Below, piece after piece: positions 8,752 through 18,794 of a stretch of 64,000 nt of DNA (within the stretch, counting starts at the first letter, position 1; the number at the start of each line of letters is the position of its first letter). The stretch spans positions 372,001 through 436,000 of the forward strand of contig JADKKE010000032.1 of assembly GCA_016720655.1 (NCBI GenBank), given 5' to 3'. The notes under the pieces are model-generated. The model made no database searches. It was not told where the DNA came from and saw only the letters and a list, made by a program, of their open reading frames with translations. The translations under genes were made by a program, and so were the position numbers. The DNA comes from Bacteroidota bacterium. Lineage in GTDB: Bacteria; Bacteroidota; Bacteroidia; AKYH767-A; 2013-40CM-41-45.

Positions 8752-11700
8752 TTAGAAAAAGGCCCGGACCTGAACTCCTCCTGTATGAATGGTTTTTGCG
8801 GATTGTAATTTACGTCCGTCGTAATTCAGACTTAATTGAATGGCAGTTCCAACATTTCTTTGCAAGGAAAGATTCCATGTGTAATTCCTTCCATTTTTTA
8901 AGCCGTCGAGGAGTTCATATGAAAGGAAACTGTCATCCGGAGCATTGTAGCGAATATCTACCATACTTACTTTTGCAGTTAAACTCCCCGAATTAACAGT
9001 ATTGTATTTCATGTCCAGACCAAACTTTTGACTCTTGGCATTTTCTCCTATAATTCCTTCTGTATTTTTCTTGTCCATGTACTTATAAGAAGCTGTGATG
9101 CGAAAGGCATTTCCGGGCTGGTAGCTGAGTTTTGGTTCAATCTCATTGGAAAAAATTCGATAATTACGAGTTGAAAAAAAATCAGAAGTATTTCGTTTAA
9201 TACCCTGTTCCAATCCGAGATTTAAAAGGAAATCACTCGTCATGTTCCAGCGGAAATTACATCCGGAAGTATTGATCGATCTGGATTCAAAACCGGAGGT
9301 CAGGAATGATTTATTCCTGTTTTCCTGCCAGGTGAAATCCGCACCGAATACCGGGTTACTCCGGTTGAAGTATATTGTATTCCGAATGCTTGAATTGGTG
9401 GCTACCAATGAACTGTCACTGATATTTCTTTCGAAAGGATTTAATGATGCGAGCAAGGATTCATCTTTTGTTTTTTTATCGAGTCGGATAGACAATTGAT
9501 TTGACCAACGATACAGGAATGGGGTTTTCCCGGTAGAAGACGACGAAGAACCTGCTGCGGAAGGCTGTAAGGTGAGCACTTCTGCAAATTGATTGCTCCG
9601 TGTTGTGATGAAATTATTTGTAGGCACAAAAACCCGGATAAATTTCGCCTGATCGGAAAACGAAGAAATTGCAAATTCATCGAGGTCTTTCACACCGTTT
9701 GCATTCAGATCTCCGAGATAGGTATAGACACCTTGTCCGGCCGGCACTTCCAGGTAGTAATATTCCTGTTTACGTTCCTGGCCTGTCCCCACTTCATAAT
9801 ACGTATTTGCAGAAATAACACCCTTCCATAAATTCAAATAATGGTCGATCCTGTTGAGCAGAGTTTTGGTTGGCTCAGAAGCAGTGAGGCTGGAATCAAG
9901 GATGCTCAGAACACGGTATGTCGTTGTTGTACTTACTGTGTGGTTTGGATTTTTTGAGAATGAAGTCGACAAACTTGTTTCTTCCGATTTTGTTACTTCC
10001 CGAAATGAAAATACAAGCGGGGCAAAATCGTAGCGTTGCTTGTAACTCAGTAAGCCTTTTGATTTGGATGAATCCTGGGTGGAAAGGAAGGCTTCAATTT
10101 CCTGATACGCAAAGCTGTTGTTTCGGAGGGAGTCGGTGGTGATGGAAAAGAATTTATTCTGCTCGGCATTCTCTCGTGTTCCGAGCACCAATCGCCATAT
10201 CGGGCGACTGATTTCAGCATTGTGGCGAATGTATCGGGTTTGAGAAGTGAGACCTTTGGTCGACAAATAACTAGCGGCTCCGGAAACAGAATACTTTCTT
10301 GCTTGCAATCGGGTAGAAGCAGAGTTCATCCAGCCCTTGTATCCACTTCCTTTCTGATACGATTTTAATTGATAGGTTAGATTTCCAAGCCCGGGTTTAA
10401 TGAGAGAAGTCTGAAAACCGGCGATATGTTCGTCATTGATTATTGTTGCTGTTCCAAGATTCCAATCGCGTTCGAATTCTACATTTCGATAGCGTTCCAC
10501 CGGACGGAAATTTTTTCCGGAATATTCGTAGCTCAACTGATTGGAAAGTAACCATCCGTTCAGTGTATCATGCGATAAAGGTGCGAGGTTTTGATATTTC
10601 ATATTTACAGCATACCCCGCATCATTCGCTTTGTCCATTTTCGAAAATAAATTTATATCGTTGTTGCTGAGTGCAGTTTCAACGCTTATTTTATTTCGTT
10701 TGTTGAAAATATAATCCGCGCCAAGCGTTACCAGTTGTTGTTTTTTCGGAGTGATCAGTAATGCGACAGGGGCGAAATTTCCCTGAGGAATGGAATTGAT
10801 CGGTTCGATCCACTTAAACACCCTTCCATTGGCTGAATTTACATCCTGAACATAATCTCCTTTGTTGAACCCGACATCAGAAAATGTGACCTGCCAGCGG
10901 GCACTATCCGTAATTGTGGAATAGAGAAAAATAGAATAAGTACCGTTCGCGGTTGTGGTATCTTTCTTCTGATACAAAACAACATTTGAATTGAATTCTA
11001 CGCTATCGGCTGTAGGAAAATAGGCCAGTTGTGTATTGTCTCCCACGGAAGCCATCAGTGCTTTCCTTGCGCTATCGAGTTCCAACAACAAGGGTTGGTT
11101 CTTGCTGTCCTGCTCGGAGTAAACATTCAATTTTAATTTCAAGCGGTTACTTTCAAACTCATTGTTGAAATAGAGGAGGGAACGGGCATAGTTTTTATCC
11201 GAATATTCAAATTCTACGACAATGCGAGAATCTTTAGTGATGATTCTTCGGGTAGTAAATGTAATTTCTGCGATGTTGTAATCGATGATATAATCGTTCG
11301 ACATTCCCCGGGTGAGCAGGCGTCCATCCATGTACACTTTTTCGGTTCCGGACAGCACGATGATATACGACTCGCCGCTGCTTCCCTGCAGCTTATAAGG
11401 ACCTTGATTTCCTTCGAGTGGAGCAATTGTATTTTTTGCAAATTTCCCTTTCGAAACTGCAAGGCTTGCACCCACACGCATGATCCTTTTTTTTAATGAG
11501 TCAGGATGTTGATTCAAATCCAGTGAGGTAGTAAAGAAACCACCCTGGCCTTTTTTGAAAAAATTCATAAAATAACTATCCGGCCTCCGGAGTTCGAAAT
11601 CTCCGGCGATGAGTTTGCTGTTTTGATTGGACAGCTGGATAAATACTTTATCGAAATCCTGAAGTTGCTGTGTATTTCCTTCCGGTTGAATCGGGATATT

Positions 11701-12252
11701 TTCATCGGTAATAGCGGCTAAAATTTCGACATTGTCACTCAGTTTACCGGCGAGTTGAAGATTCAGGCTGCTGTTTACAAAGACATCCTGATTGTTGCCG
11801 AAAGTGATACCCCTGGAAATGCTTCCTGATCGTGTGAGACCGGAGATCCTGAAAAAATCAGGCTGTTGCTGTGATGCATTGTAATAGAATGGATTTTGCC
11901 CCGAGGCTTTTACAATTTCCTGGAGACTTTTATGATGCACATTTTCGCCGAGTAAAAACGATAGCACACGATAGAATGCTATAATGCTGTCGTTTTGAAT
12001 CCTGTTAAAAGCGGCTGAGTTTTTCTTCCAGAATAAAGTGCCGCTTATTTCATCAATTCCATATGCGGATGTATCGATGAGTTGGTTTTTAGAATTGATG
12101 AGGTAAAAGGAATTCGGAACCAGACTGAGTGTATCAATCAGAACTGTATCCATGTCTGTACCGAGCGGTCGGCTACGCAGATTACTGAGCGATTGCGCAC
12201 CCGCGTGCAGAGTCATAAAAAACACAACGGAAAACAATAAAAATTTCCGCAT
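8752..12252 (-). CDS. Large outer-membrane protein of unknown function
   Basis: 1166 residues from the ATG at 12252, chosen because it gives a clean signal peptide (MRKFLLFSVVFF...GAQ); the longer frame upstream adds 43 non-signal residues. Conserved-looking segments are SGSISRGITFGNNQD, LAAITDENIPIQPEGN and GDFELRRPDSYFMNFFKKGQ. The middle carries YLGDLNANGVKDLDEF, a Ca-site-like sequence. The C-terminal 500 residues alternate polar and aromatic residues and end in VRAFF, typical of a beta-barrel. It resembles unnamed large Bacteroidota surface proteins, distantly like SprA in style, but no homology to SprA is claimed. It stands alone. Confidence 0.7.
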   Translation of the reverse strand: MRKFLLFSVVFFMTLHAGAQSLSNLRSRPLGTDMDTVLIDTLSLVPNSFYLINSKNQLIDTSAYGIDEISGTLFWKKNSAAFNRIQNDSIIAFYRVLSFLLGENVHHKSLQEIVKASGQNPFYYNASQQQPDFFRISGLTRSGSISRGITFGNNQDVFVNSSLNLQLAGKLSDNVEILAAITDENIPIQPEGNTQQLQDFDKVFIQLSNQNSKLIAGDFELRRPDSYFMNFFKKGQGGFFTTSLDLNQHPDSLKKRIMRVGASLAVSKGKFAKNTIAPLEGNQGPYKLQGSSGESYIIVLSGTEKVYMDGRLLTRGMSNDYIIDYNIAEITFTTRRIITKDSRIVVEFEYSDKNYARSLLYFNNEFESNRLKLKLNVYSEQDSKNQPLLLELDSARKALMASVGDNTQLAYFPTADSVEFNSNVVLYQKKDTTTANGTYSIFLYSTITDSARWQVTFSDVGFNKGDYVQDVNSANGRVFKWIEPINSIPQGNFAPVALLITPKKQQLVTLGADYIFNKRNKISVETALSNNDINLFSKMDKANDAGYAVNMKYQNLAPLSHDTLNGWLLSNQLSYEYSGKNFRPVERYRNVEFERDWNLGTATIINDEHIAGFQTSLIKPGLGNLTYQLKSYQKGSGYKGWMNSASTRLQARKYSVSGAASYLSTKGLTSQTRYIRHNAEISRPIWRLVLGTRENAEQNKFFSITTDSLRNNSFAYQEIEAFLSTQDSSKSKGLLSYKQRYDFAPLVFSFREVTKSEETSLSTSFSKNPNHTVSTTTTYRVLSILDSSLTASEPTKTLLNRIDHYLNLWKGVISANTYYEVGTGQERKQEYYYLEVPAGQGVYTYLGDLNANGVKDLDEFAISSFSDQAKFIRVFVPTNNFITTRSNQFAEVLTLQPSAAGSSSSSTGKTPFLYRWSNQLSIRLDKKTKDESLLASLNPFERNISDSSLVATNSSIRNTIYFNRSNPVFGADFTWQENRNKSFLTSGFESRSINTSGCNFRWNMTSDFLLNLGLEQGIKRNTSDFFSTRNYRIFSNEIEPKLSYQPGNAFRITASYKYMDKKNTEGIIGENAKSQKFGLDMKYNTVNSGSLTAKVSMVDIRYNAPDDSFLSYELLDGLKNGRNYTWNLSLQRNVGTAIQLSLNYDGRKLQSAKTIHTGGVQVRAFF

Positions 12253-12404
12253 CAGAGGGAATAAAATGGAATGTATATGTCCGTAAATGTAAGAGATTCG
12301 GGAGCTTTCATGCCTATGAGCAAAGCAAGATATTAACGTAAAAATGGAAGATGTATTCTCGATGAAAGGAATGAAATCCATTTTTCACTATGTTTGAAGC
12401 AGCT

Positions 12405-13172
12405 ATGAAAAGAATCATCTCCTACAACGTAAACGGAATCCGTTCAGCTCTAAACAAAGGGCTTGGAGAATGGATCCAGTCCGTTCAACCCGACATCATT
12501 TGTGTACAGGAATTAAAAGCCATGCAAGACCAGGTTGACGTCTCTTTTTTTGATTCCGAGGGGTATTATCACTATTGGTTTCCCGCCGCGAAGAAAGGGT
12601 ATAGCGGAGTTGCCATTTACAGCCGGGTGAAGCCAACGCATGTGGAGTATGGTACCGGAATCCCGGAATCTGATGACGAAGGACGGGTGATACGGGCGGA
12701 TTTTGGGGACATTTCAGTTCTGAGCGTATATGCACCATCCGGTTCAAGTGGTGAAGAGAGACAGGCATTCAAGATGAAATGGCTTGCGTCCTTTGGACCT
12801 TACATCAAGAAACTTAAAAAGAAAAGACCAAATTTGATATTAGCCGGTGATTTCAATATTTGTCACAAGGCGATAGACATTCACAATCCTGTCAGCAATG
12901 CGAACAGCTCCGGCTTCTTGCCTGAGGAAAGAGCATGGATGGATGATTTTTTGAAAACGGATATGGTGGATACATTTCGTCATTTCAACAAAGAAGCGCA
13001 TCAATATACGTGGTGGAGTTTCAGGGCGAATGCACGGAGTAAAAACCTTGGATGGCGTATCGATTATCAATTTGCAACAAAATCTTTAGAGAGTAGTCTG
13101 ATGCGTTCAGTCTTATTGCCGGATGCAAGGCACAGTGATCATTGCCCTGTTCTTCTTGAAGTTGATTTCTAA
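12405..13172 (+). CDS. xth: Exodeoxyribonuclease III (AP endonuclease)
   Basis: 255 residues from the ATG at 12405, where the conserved start MKRIISYNVNGIRS begins; an upstream ATG at 12390 adds five residues. All core motifs of the Xth/ExoA family are present: NVNGIR, QELK (the metal-binding Glu), YSGVAIYSR, GDFNICH, the YTWWSFR segment, WRIDY and the C-terminal SDHCPV (catalytic Asp-His). The enzyme cleaves DNA at abasic sites in base excision repair. It is divergent from the large outer-membrane gene and ends against the ompH terminator. Confidence 0.95.
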   Translation: MKRIISYNVNGIRSALNKGLGEWIQSVQPDIICVQELKAMQDQVDVSFFDSEGYYHYWFPAAKKGYSGVAIYSRVKPTHVEYGTGIPESDDEGRVIRADFGDISVLSVYAPSGSSGEERQAFKMKWLASFGPYIKKLKKKRPNLILAGDFNICHKAIDIHNPVSNANSSGFLPEERAWMDDFLKTDMVDTFRHFNKEAHQYTWWSFRANARSKNLGWRIDYQFATKSLESSLMRSVLLPDARHSDHCPVLLEVDF

Positions 13173-13191
13173 GACCAGAAAAACAGAAGGC

Positions 13192-13222
13192 AAAAAAAAA
13201 CCACACCGGTAATCAGGTGTGG
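13192..13222 (-). terminator. Terminator of the ompH operon
   Basis: A CCACACC / GGTGTGG hairpin (13201-13207 and 13216-13222) has an A9 run on its left side. Read on the minus strand this is a hairpin followed by a T tract, so it ends the bamA-ompH transcript. Confidence 0.8.
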
Positions 13223-13243
13223 TAAAAAAAAAATTTCTTAGAA

Positions 13244-13756
13244 TTATTTGATGCCCAATCGTGTTTTTACAAGAGGCATGATGTTGTCACTTTCTTGTGC
13301 AAAAATCACACTACCCAAACTGGTATCAAAAATATAGGAATATGCTTTTTCCTTAGCGATATCTTTGATTGCATCCTCAGCCTTTTTCAGTATAGGTCCG
13401 TACAGTTCCTCTTTCTTTTTCTGAATAGATTCCTGTGCAGTCTGTTGAAAATCCTGAATTCGGTTTCCGAGATCAGTCAGTTCTTTTTCTTTGGTTGTCC
13501 GAATTGCTTCAGGCATTGAATCCGCTTTGGACTGATACGACTGAAGTTTGGTCTGGTATTCGACAGTCATTCCTTTGAGTTGTGAATCTAGTGACTCGCC
13601 GAATTTTTTCAGAGCACTGTCAGCTTGTTTTGTTTGCGGCATCATTTGGATCAGTTGTCCGGAATCGATATGGCCAAATTTAAGAGTTTGTGCAAATGCT
13701 GTAATACCGGTCATAAGGACGGCAACAAGAGCAAGCACCAGTGATTTTTTCATCAT
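13244..13756 (-). CDS. OmpH/Skp-family periplasmic chaperone (second copy)
   Basis: 170 residues with a signal peptide (MMKKSLVLALVAVLMTG...AFA). A GHIDSGQLIQMMP strand leads into two long helices (about 45-125) and a C-terminal strand (SYIFDTSLGSVIFAQ). This is the Skp tentacle layout, in which a trimer holds unfolded outer-membrane proteins in the periplasm. It is the last gene of the bamA cluster, 26 bp after another OmpH gene. The copies are divergent in sequence, so they may have different clients. Confidence 0.9.
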   Translation of the reverse strand: MMKKSLVLALVAVLMTGITAFAQTLKFGHIDSGQLIQMMPQTKQADSALKKFGESLDSQLKGMTVEYQTKLQSYQSKADSMPEAIRTTKEKELTDLGNRIQDFQQTAQESIQKKKEELYGPILKKAEDAIKDIAKEKAYSYIFDTSLGSVIFAQESDNIMPLVKTRLGIK

Positions 13757-13782
13757 TTTATTTTCTATGGTTAGTTTGGAAA

Positions 13783-14421
13783 TTATTTCTTAGGCTCATC
13801 GGTTTTTGAAGGTGCTCTGTCAGGGCTGGCAGGAGTCGAGGTATCTCCGCCTGATTTTGCAGCTCCGGAACCGCTTTCTTTTTTAGCAGGTTTGAATCCT
13901 AAAGCAAGAAGGATGTCGTCACTCTTGTCGTATTTGGGATTTGCATACAACATAATCAAGTCACCTGATTTGTCAAAAATGACTGCATAACTCTGGTCTG
14001 TTGCAAGCTTTTTTACTGCATTGTAAATTTTATCCTGAATGGGTTTTACCATTTCTTGTTTTTTCTTGAACAAGTCACCTTCATAACCGAAACGTTGTTT
14101 CTGAAGATCTTTTACATCCTTTTCTTTCTGTGTGATTTCATCCTGACGACGTTTTTTCATTTCTTCAGTCAACAAAACCTGTTCCGCCTGATAGGCTTTG
14201 TACAGTTTGTCGATGATGGCATACTTGTCTTCTATTTCTTTTTGCCATTGAATCGACAAATTATCCAGTTGCTGTTGAGCATTTTTGTAATCCGGGATGT
14301 TGTCGAGGATATAAGCGGTATTTACGTATGCATACTTCTGAGCTTGTGAGGTAGAGAACGCGAAGCAGAGAAGAATAGTAAATGCTGCAAAGAGAGCGCG
14401 GGATGAGAAGGCCTTTTTCAT
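13783..14421 (-). CDS. OmpH/Skp-family periplasmic chaperone (first copy)
   Basis: 212 residues from the ATG at 14421, where MKKAFSSRALFAAFTILL...AQ gives a signal peptide; the longer frame upstream runs back into the bamA gene. YAYVNTAYILDNIPDY begins the core, two long charged helices follow (about 45-130), and VIFDKSGDLIMLYANP closes the Skp fold. A 45-residue Gly/Ser/Pro/Lys-rich tail has no counterpart in the second copy. The gene starts 40 bp after bamA and probably shares its transcript. It likely escorts unfolded barrels to BamA. Confidence 0.9.
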   Translation of the reverse strand: MKKAFSSRALFAAFTILLCFAFSTSQAQKYAYVNTAYILDNIPDYKNAQQQLDNLSIQWQKEIEDKYAIIDKLYKAYQAEQVLLTEEMKKRRQDEITQKEKDVKDLQKQRFGYEGDLFKKKQEMVKPIQDKIYNAVKKLATDQSYAVIFDKSGDLIMLYANPKYDKSDDILLALGFKPAKKESGSGAAKSGGDTSTPASPDRAPSKTDEPKK

Positions 14422-14461
14422 GGCGGTTTCTTTTTTATTTAAGGGTTGCAAATGTATGAAT

Positions 14462-16957
14462 TTAAAATTGTTGACCAATTGAGAAATGGAATTGTGGTCC
14501 ATTCGCATTTGGGTCATTTGGAATCTTATCGAAACCATATCCCCAATCCAGTCCGAGCAGCCCGAATACAGGAAGGAAAATACGGATACCGCCTCCCAAT
14601 GAACGCTTCGCACTGAATGGATTGAATTCGTTGAACTTCAACCAGGAGTTTCCTCCTTCGGCAAAGCCCAAAATGTAAATGGTAGCAGAAGGATTCAAGG
14701 ATAATGGATAGCGGAGTTCTAAGGTGTATTTGTCAAAGATTGTGCCACCAATGTTATTGCCATAAGCATTCTTGGGGCTGAGTGAATTGTTGATATACCC
14801 ACGCAAAGCAATGATTTCTCTTCCATCCAATGCATAGCCTGATAAACCATCACCACCCACATAGAAGCGTTCAAAAGGAGAAGCACCGATATCACGATTG
14901 TACAAACCAAGAAATCCGTATTGGATTTTTGTATGCAAGACAAGGTTGCCTGCAATTCGTGTAAACCACAAAGAGGAGAATTTCCATTTGTGATATTCGA
15001 TGAATTTGTATTTCTCGTTATCCGAAGCTGTTTTGAAATTCTTTTTGCTGAACAAAGAGTAGGGAGGAGTAAACTGTGCCGTCAGGGAAAGTTGTGATCC
15101 GCTTCTCGGATAGATAGGAGCATCGATAGAATTTCTGGAAATAGTTTCCTGGAAGCTGAGGTTGTTAGCAACCCCGTCGCTGAAGAGGAATGTACTTCCA
15201 TAATTTTTCAATACATAATATTGATAATTGATTTCATGATAGATAGAGAAAAAATCATCCGGTTTTTTCAAACGTTTTCCCAGGCCGACAGATGCACCGG
15301 TAATAGTGATGGATTGGCGCAGCGGATTTTCTTTGGAATATCCATTCGACTGAATAGAATGAAAAACAGAAATGCTGAAGGAATTCGGTTTTTTCCCGCC
15401 GAGGTAGGGCTCTGTGAAGGATACATTATACGATTGGTAGTATTTGCCATTCGTTTGCCCACGCAAACTCAGACGCTGTCCGTCACCGGAAGGCAAAGGA
15501 CGCCAGGCCCCTTTTCTGAAGGTGTTCCGTGCCGAGAAATTATTGAAGGAAAGGCCCAGTGTTCCAACAAGCTGATTGGCTCCGTAACCCCCCGATAATT
15601 CCAATTGATCAGAAGGTTTTTCTTCGACAGTATATTCGATATCTACGGTTCCATCAGCAGGATTTGGTTTTGGATTTACGCCGAGTTTTTCCTGATCGAA
15701 ATATCCAAGTTGCGCCAGTTCCCTTTGTGTACGAATAATATTTTCACGACTGAAGAGTTGTCCGGGTTTGGTACGGATTTCTCTCATGATTACCCGATCA
15801 TTCGTCTTTGTGTTCCCGACGACTGTGACCTTGTTTATACGGGCTTGTTTGCCTTCATAAATACGCATTTCAAGATCGATACTGTCGGATTCCACATTGA
15901 TCTCAACAGGTGTTACGGAAAAAAACAAATATCCGTCATCCATGTATAAAGAACTCACATCCCGGCTATTCTGGCTCATGAATAAGCGCTGGTCGAGAAT
16001 GCTCTGATCGTAGATATCTCCTTTTTTAATTCCAAGAATGCTGTTCAACTCCTGGGAAGTATGTTTCGTATTTCCAACCCAGGTAATTTCACGGAAGAAA
16101 TACTGATGACCTTCATCCACTTTAATTCGGATGTCTAATGTGCGGTCATCGTGCGCGTAAACAGTATCAAAAACGATAGCCGCATCACGGTATCCTTTAT
16201 CGGCATATTTGGCGATGAGTTTGGTTTTGTCTTCCTGATATTTTTCATCGAGGAATTTGGAAGAAGTGAAAATTTTATACCAACGCTTTTCCTTGGTATC
16301 CTTCATTGCACGTTTTAGTTTGCCGTCTTTGAAGGCAGTATTTCCATCGATATAAATTCTGTGAATCTTTACTTTGCTTTTTTTGTCTACAACAATTTCA
16401 AGAATTTCACGGTTTGCGTAGCTGGTATCTTTGATTTCATGAATGGTGACAACGGAATTCAGATATCCTTTATCGATATAAAAATTCTTTACAGTATTCT
16501 GTGTTGCAGCAATGACATTTTCCGTGACGACTTTATCTCTTTCGAGTTTAATTTTTTCGCGGATCTTATCAGCTTCGGATTTACTCACGCCTTTGAAAGA
16601 AAACTTTGAAAGACGTGGGCGTTCCTGCAGGCGGAGCTCGAGAAATATGGTTTGACCCAATGTCCTTGTCGAAACAACTTTTACATCAGAAAACAAACCC
16701 TGCTTCCAGAGATTGGTGATTGCTTTGGTTGTTTTGTCGCCAGGAATTTCGATGGTATCTCCGACCACCAGACCAGAAAGGTTGATCAGCACGCCTTCGT
16801 CCAGGTATTGTGTACCGGTAACGAGTACACCACCGATTACAAATTGTTTTGGATTTCCGTAATCCACAATGAGGCTGTCTCCACCCAATTGAACCTGTGC
16901 GTAAGTCGATAGAATAGAAATGGAAAGGAGAACAGTAAAAAGAATTCGTTTCATCAT
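14462..16957 (-). CDS. bamA: Outer-membrane assembly factor BamA (Omp85)
   Basis: 831 residues with a signal peptide (...LSISILSTYAQ). About five POTRA domains (about residues 30-440) include VTGTQYLDEGVL at the start and an RINKVTVVGNTKTNDRVIMREI segment in the last. The C-terminal 16-strand barrel (about 445-831) opens with LSGGYGANQLVGTLGLSFNN and ends in QFHFSIGQQF, an aromatic terminus. BamA folds and inserts beta-barrel proteins into the outer membrane. It lies 16 bp after uppS and just upstream of two ompH genes, the classic Bacteroidota order. Confidence 0.95.
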   Translation of the reverse strand: MMKRILFTVLLSISILSTYAQVQLGGDSLIVDYGNPKQFVIGGVLVTGTQYLDEGVLINLSGLVVGDTIEIPGDKTTKAITNLWKQGLFSDVKVVSTRTLGQTIFLELRLQERPRLSKFSFKGVSKSEADKIREKIKLERDKVVTENVIAATQNTVKNFYIDKGYLNSVVTIHEIKDTSYANREILEIVVDKKSKVKIHRIYIDGNTAFKDGKLKRAMKDTKEKRWYKIFTSSKFLDEKYQEDKTKLIAKYADKGYRDAAIVFDTVYAHDDRTLDIRIKVDEGHQYFFREITWVGNTKHTSQELNSILGIKKGDIYDQSILDQRLFMSQNSRDVSSLYMDDGYLFFSVTPVEINVESDSIDLEMRIYEGKQARINKVTVVGNTKTNDRVIMREIRTKPGQLFSRENIIRTQRELAQLGYFDQEKLGVNPKPNPADGTVDIEYTVEEKPSDQLELSGGYGANQLVGTLGLSFNNFSARNTFRKGAWRPLPSGDGQRLSLRGQTNGKYYQSYNVSFTEPYLGGKKPNSFSISVFHSIQSNGYSKENPLRQSITITGASVGLGKRLKKPDDFFSIYHEINYQYYVLKNYGSTFLFSDGVANNLSFQETISRNSIDAPIYPRSGSQLSLTAQFTPPYSLFSKKNFKTASDNEKYKFIEYHKWKFSSLWFTRIAGNLVLHTKIQYGFLGLYNRDIGASPFERFYVGGDGLSGYALDGREIIALRGYINNSLSPKNAYGNNIGGTIFDKYTLELRYPLSLNPSATIYILGFAEGGNSWLKFNEFNPFSAKRSLGGGIRIFLPVFGLLGLDWGYGFDKIPNDPNANGPQFHFSIGQQF

Positions 16958-16973
16958 TGGGTATTACAAGATA

Positions 16974-17717
16974 TCATTTAGGTAATTGTTCACTAACAAG
17001 TCCAAACCGACGTTCGCGGTTTTGGTAGTCAATCAATGCTTCGTACAAATCTTCTTTGCCAAATTCCGGCCAGAGTTTGTCTGTGAAATACAATTCTGCA
17101 TAGGCGATTTGCCAGAGCAAAAAATTACTGATGCGGTGTTCGCCGCTTGTGCGGATCAACAATTCAGGATCCGGAATTCCGGCAGTATTGAGATTTGAGG
17201 CAATCATTTGCTCATCGATCTTTTCTGCTTTTATTTTTCCTTCTTCAACCTGTTTCGCCAATTGTCGCATGGCATTGGTGAGTTCCCATTTTGAACTGTA
17301 ACTCAATGCGAGTATCAATGTCATTCTGGTATTCTTGGCTGTCTCTGCTATTGCTTCCTGCAATTCATTATAACAGTTGCCGGGGAGCGATTGAAGATCA
17401 CCAATCGCTTGCAGGCGAATATTGTTTTTGTTCAATGTTTCTTTCTCCTGATTGATGGTGTGGATGAGTAGTTCCATCAATGCATCCACTTCTTCCCGGG
17501 GACGATTCCAATTTTCCGTGGAGAAAGCATAGAGTGTCAGAAATTTAATTCCGATTTCGGCTGCAGCTTCTGTGGTATCACGAACAGCTTTGACGCCATT
17601 CTGATGACCAAAAACACGGACTTGTCCTTGTTTCTGAGCCCAGCGACCATTGCCGTCCATAATGACTGCAATGTGCAACGGAAGTTTTTCTGTAATTATT
17701 TTGTCTTTGAGGCTCAT
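16974..17717 (-). CDS. uppS: Isoprenyl transferase (undecaprenyl diphosphate synthase)
   Basis: 247 residues, the usual length. HIAVIMDGNGRWAQ holds the catalytic Asp and the diphosphate-binding residues. FGHQNGVKAVRD, LTLYAFSTENWNRP and the C-terminal PDPELLIRTSGEHRISNFLLWQ / ELYFTDKLWPEF blocks complete the cis-prenyltransferase signature. The enzyme condenses isopentenyl diphosphate onto farnesyl diphosphate to make the lipid carrier for peptidoglycan and other envelope glycans. It heads the tight uppS-bamA-ompH-ompH group. Confidence 0.96.
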   Translation of the reverse strand: MSLKDKIITEKLPLHIAVIMDGNGRWAQKQGQVRVFGHQNGVKAVRDTTEAAAEIGIKFLTLYAFSTENWNRPREEVDALMELLIHTINQEKETLNKNNIRLQAIGDLQSLPGNCYNELQEAIAETAKNTRMTLILALSYSSKWELTNAMRQLAKQVEEGKIKAEKIDEQMIASNLNTAGIPDPELLIRTSGEHRISNFLLWQIAYAELYFTDKLWPEFGKEDLYEALIDYQNRERRFGLVSEQLPK

Positions 17718-17870
17718 TCGCCAATAATGAAAAGCGGCGCAAGTTAATTAAAATAGGTAAAAAGAGGGGTGAAATCCTTCGAAAGCGAAAAGATAAAATG
17801 TGTTAAAAACTTATAAAAACAGGTTTTTTATCATCAAAAATGAACGGTATTGCTCATTTGATTAAATAAA

Positions 17871-18725
17871 TCAATACCGACGCATTCGGAATGGTCTGCA
17901 GATGTCTTTTTGAAGACTTGTGAGCCTTACATAAATGGTGATTCCGGCAAAAATATACCAGTCTTTATCTTTCGAATTTCCTCTTTGCTTTTGAAAAACA
18001 GGGACATGATTGGATGTGTCGGCACGCGAATAAGATCGGTCTGACAATGCCACAGCAACAGGACCACTGTTAGCGAATAGCGTAGGCATATCCGGATAAG
18101 TTGTGCTCACATCATCGAGGTAATCCGTGTAGGTGCGACGTGCTCCAACTTCAATTCCGACTCCCAATCTTCCATGTCCGGTAATTTTAATTCCACCACC
18201 AATTGGAATCGCGAGCTGAATTCGTTTGTATGTTTTCTTCCCGTTTGAGCCCTGACCTTCTGTTCCCAGAGGTTGCAATTCAAACAGTTCTCCATTCAAA
18301 TCGGCCTTCGGATTGAAATGAAAGACTGCGATTCCTGTGAAAACATAAGGCGTGAAAGGATAATCGGCATTCCCTGTTTCATAGGGAAAAAAATTAAATT
18401 CGATCTGAGGAGATAATTCTAGGACATTGGATTGGAAGGACAAATTTCTGTCGAGTTCAAAACCTGTTTTTGCTTTGGCATCATCACCTGAAATGCGTCC
18501 ATAATTTAATTCCAGTTTCCAGCTCCAGTGCCTGTTCCAGTTATGCCGATAAAATGCACCGAAAGCAGGATGAATGAAGTCTGTATTGAAAGTATGCGGA
18601 GACAATTCTCCCTTATAATTCGCAACACCAAGCTGAATCCCGAATTCATTGTATTGTCCGTAGCTGGATGTGCCGGACAGACATAGAACAAGAGGGAGGA
18701 TGATGAGAAATCGCGTAAAGCTCAT
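17871..18725 (-). CDS. DUF6089 outer-membrane beta-barrel protein (copy A)
   Basis: 284 residues from the ATG at 18725, chosen because MSFTRFLIILPLVLCLSG...YG is a clean signal peptide; a start 12 codons upstream is possible. EFGIQLGVANYKGELSP, a LELNYGRISGDD strand, LQPLGTEGQG and RTYTDYLDDVSTTYPD are shared almost motif for motif with the neighbouring copy B. DUF6089 genes are commonly found beside uppS and bamA in Bacteroidota. A 153-bp gap separates this gene from uppS. The role is unknown; a structural or porin-like outer-membrane function is an inference. Confidence 0.85.
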   Translation of the reverse strand: MSFTRFLIILPLVLCLSGTSSYGQYNEFGIQLGVANYKGELSPHTFNTDFIHPAFGAFYRHNWNRHWSWKLELNYGRISGDDAKAKTGFELDRNLSFQSNVLELSPQIEFNFFPYETGNADYPFTPYVFTGIAVFHFNPKADLNGELFELQPLGTEGQGSNGKKTYKRIQLAIPIGGGIKITGHGRLGVGIEVGARRTYTDYLDDVSTTYPDMPTLFANSGPVAVALSDRSYSRADTSNHVPVFQKQRGNSKDKDWYIFAGITIYVRLTSLQKDICRPFRMRRY

Positions 18726-18794
18726 GAAGGGAAACCCGGTTTCGGGTGTAGATTGCTTCAACGGATGAAACCCTGAAAAATTCTCAGGCTGGGT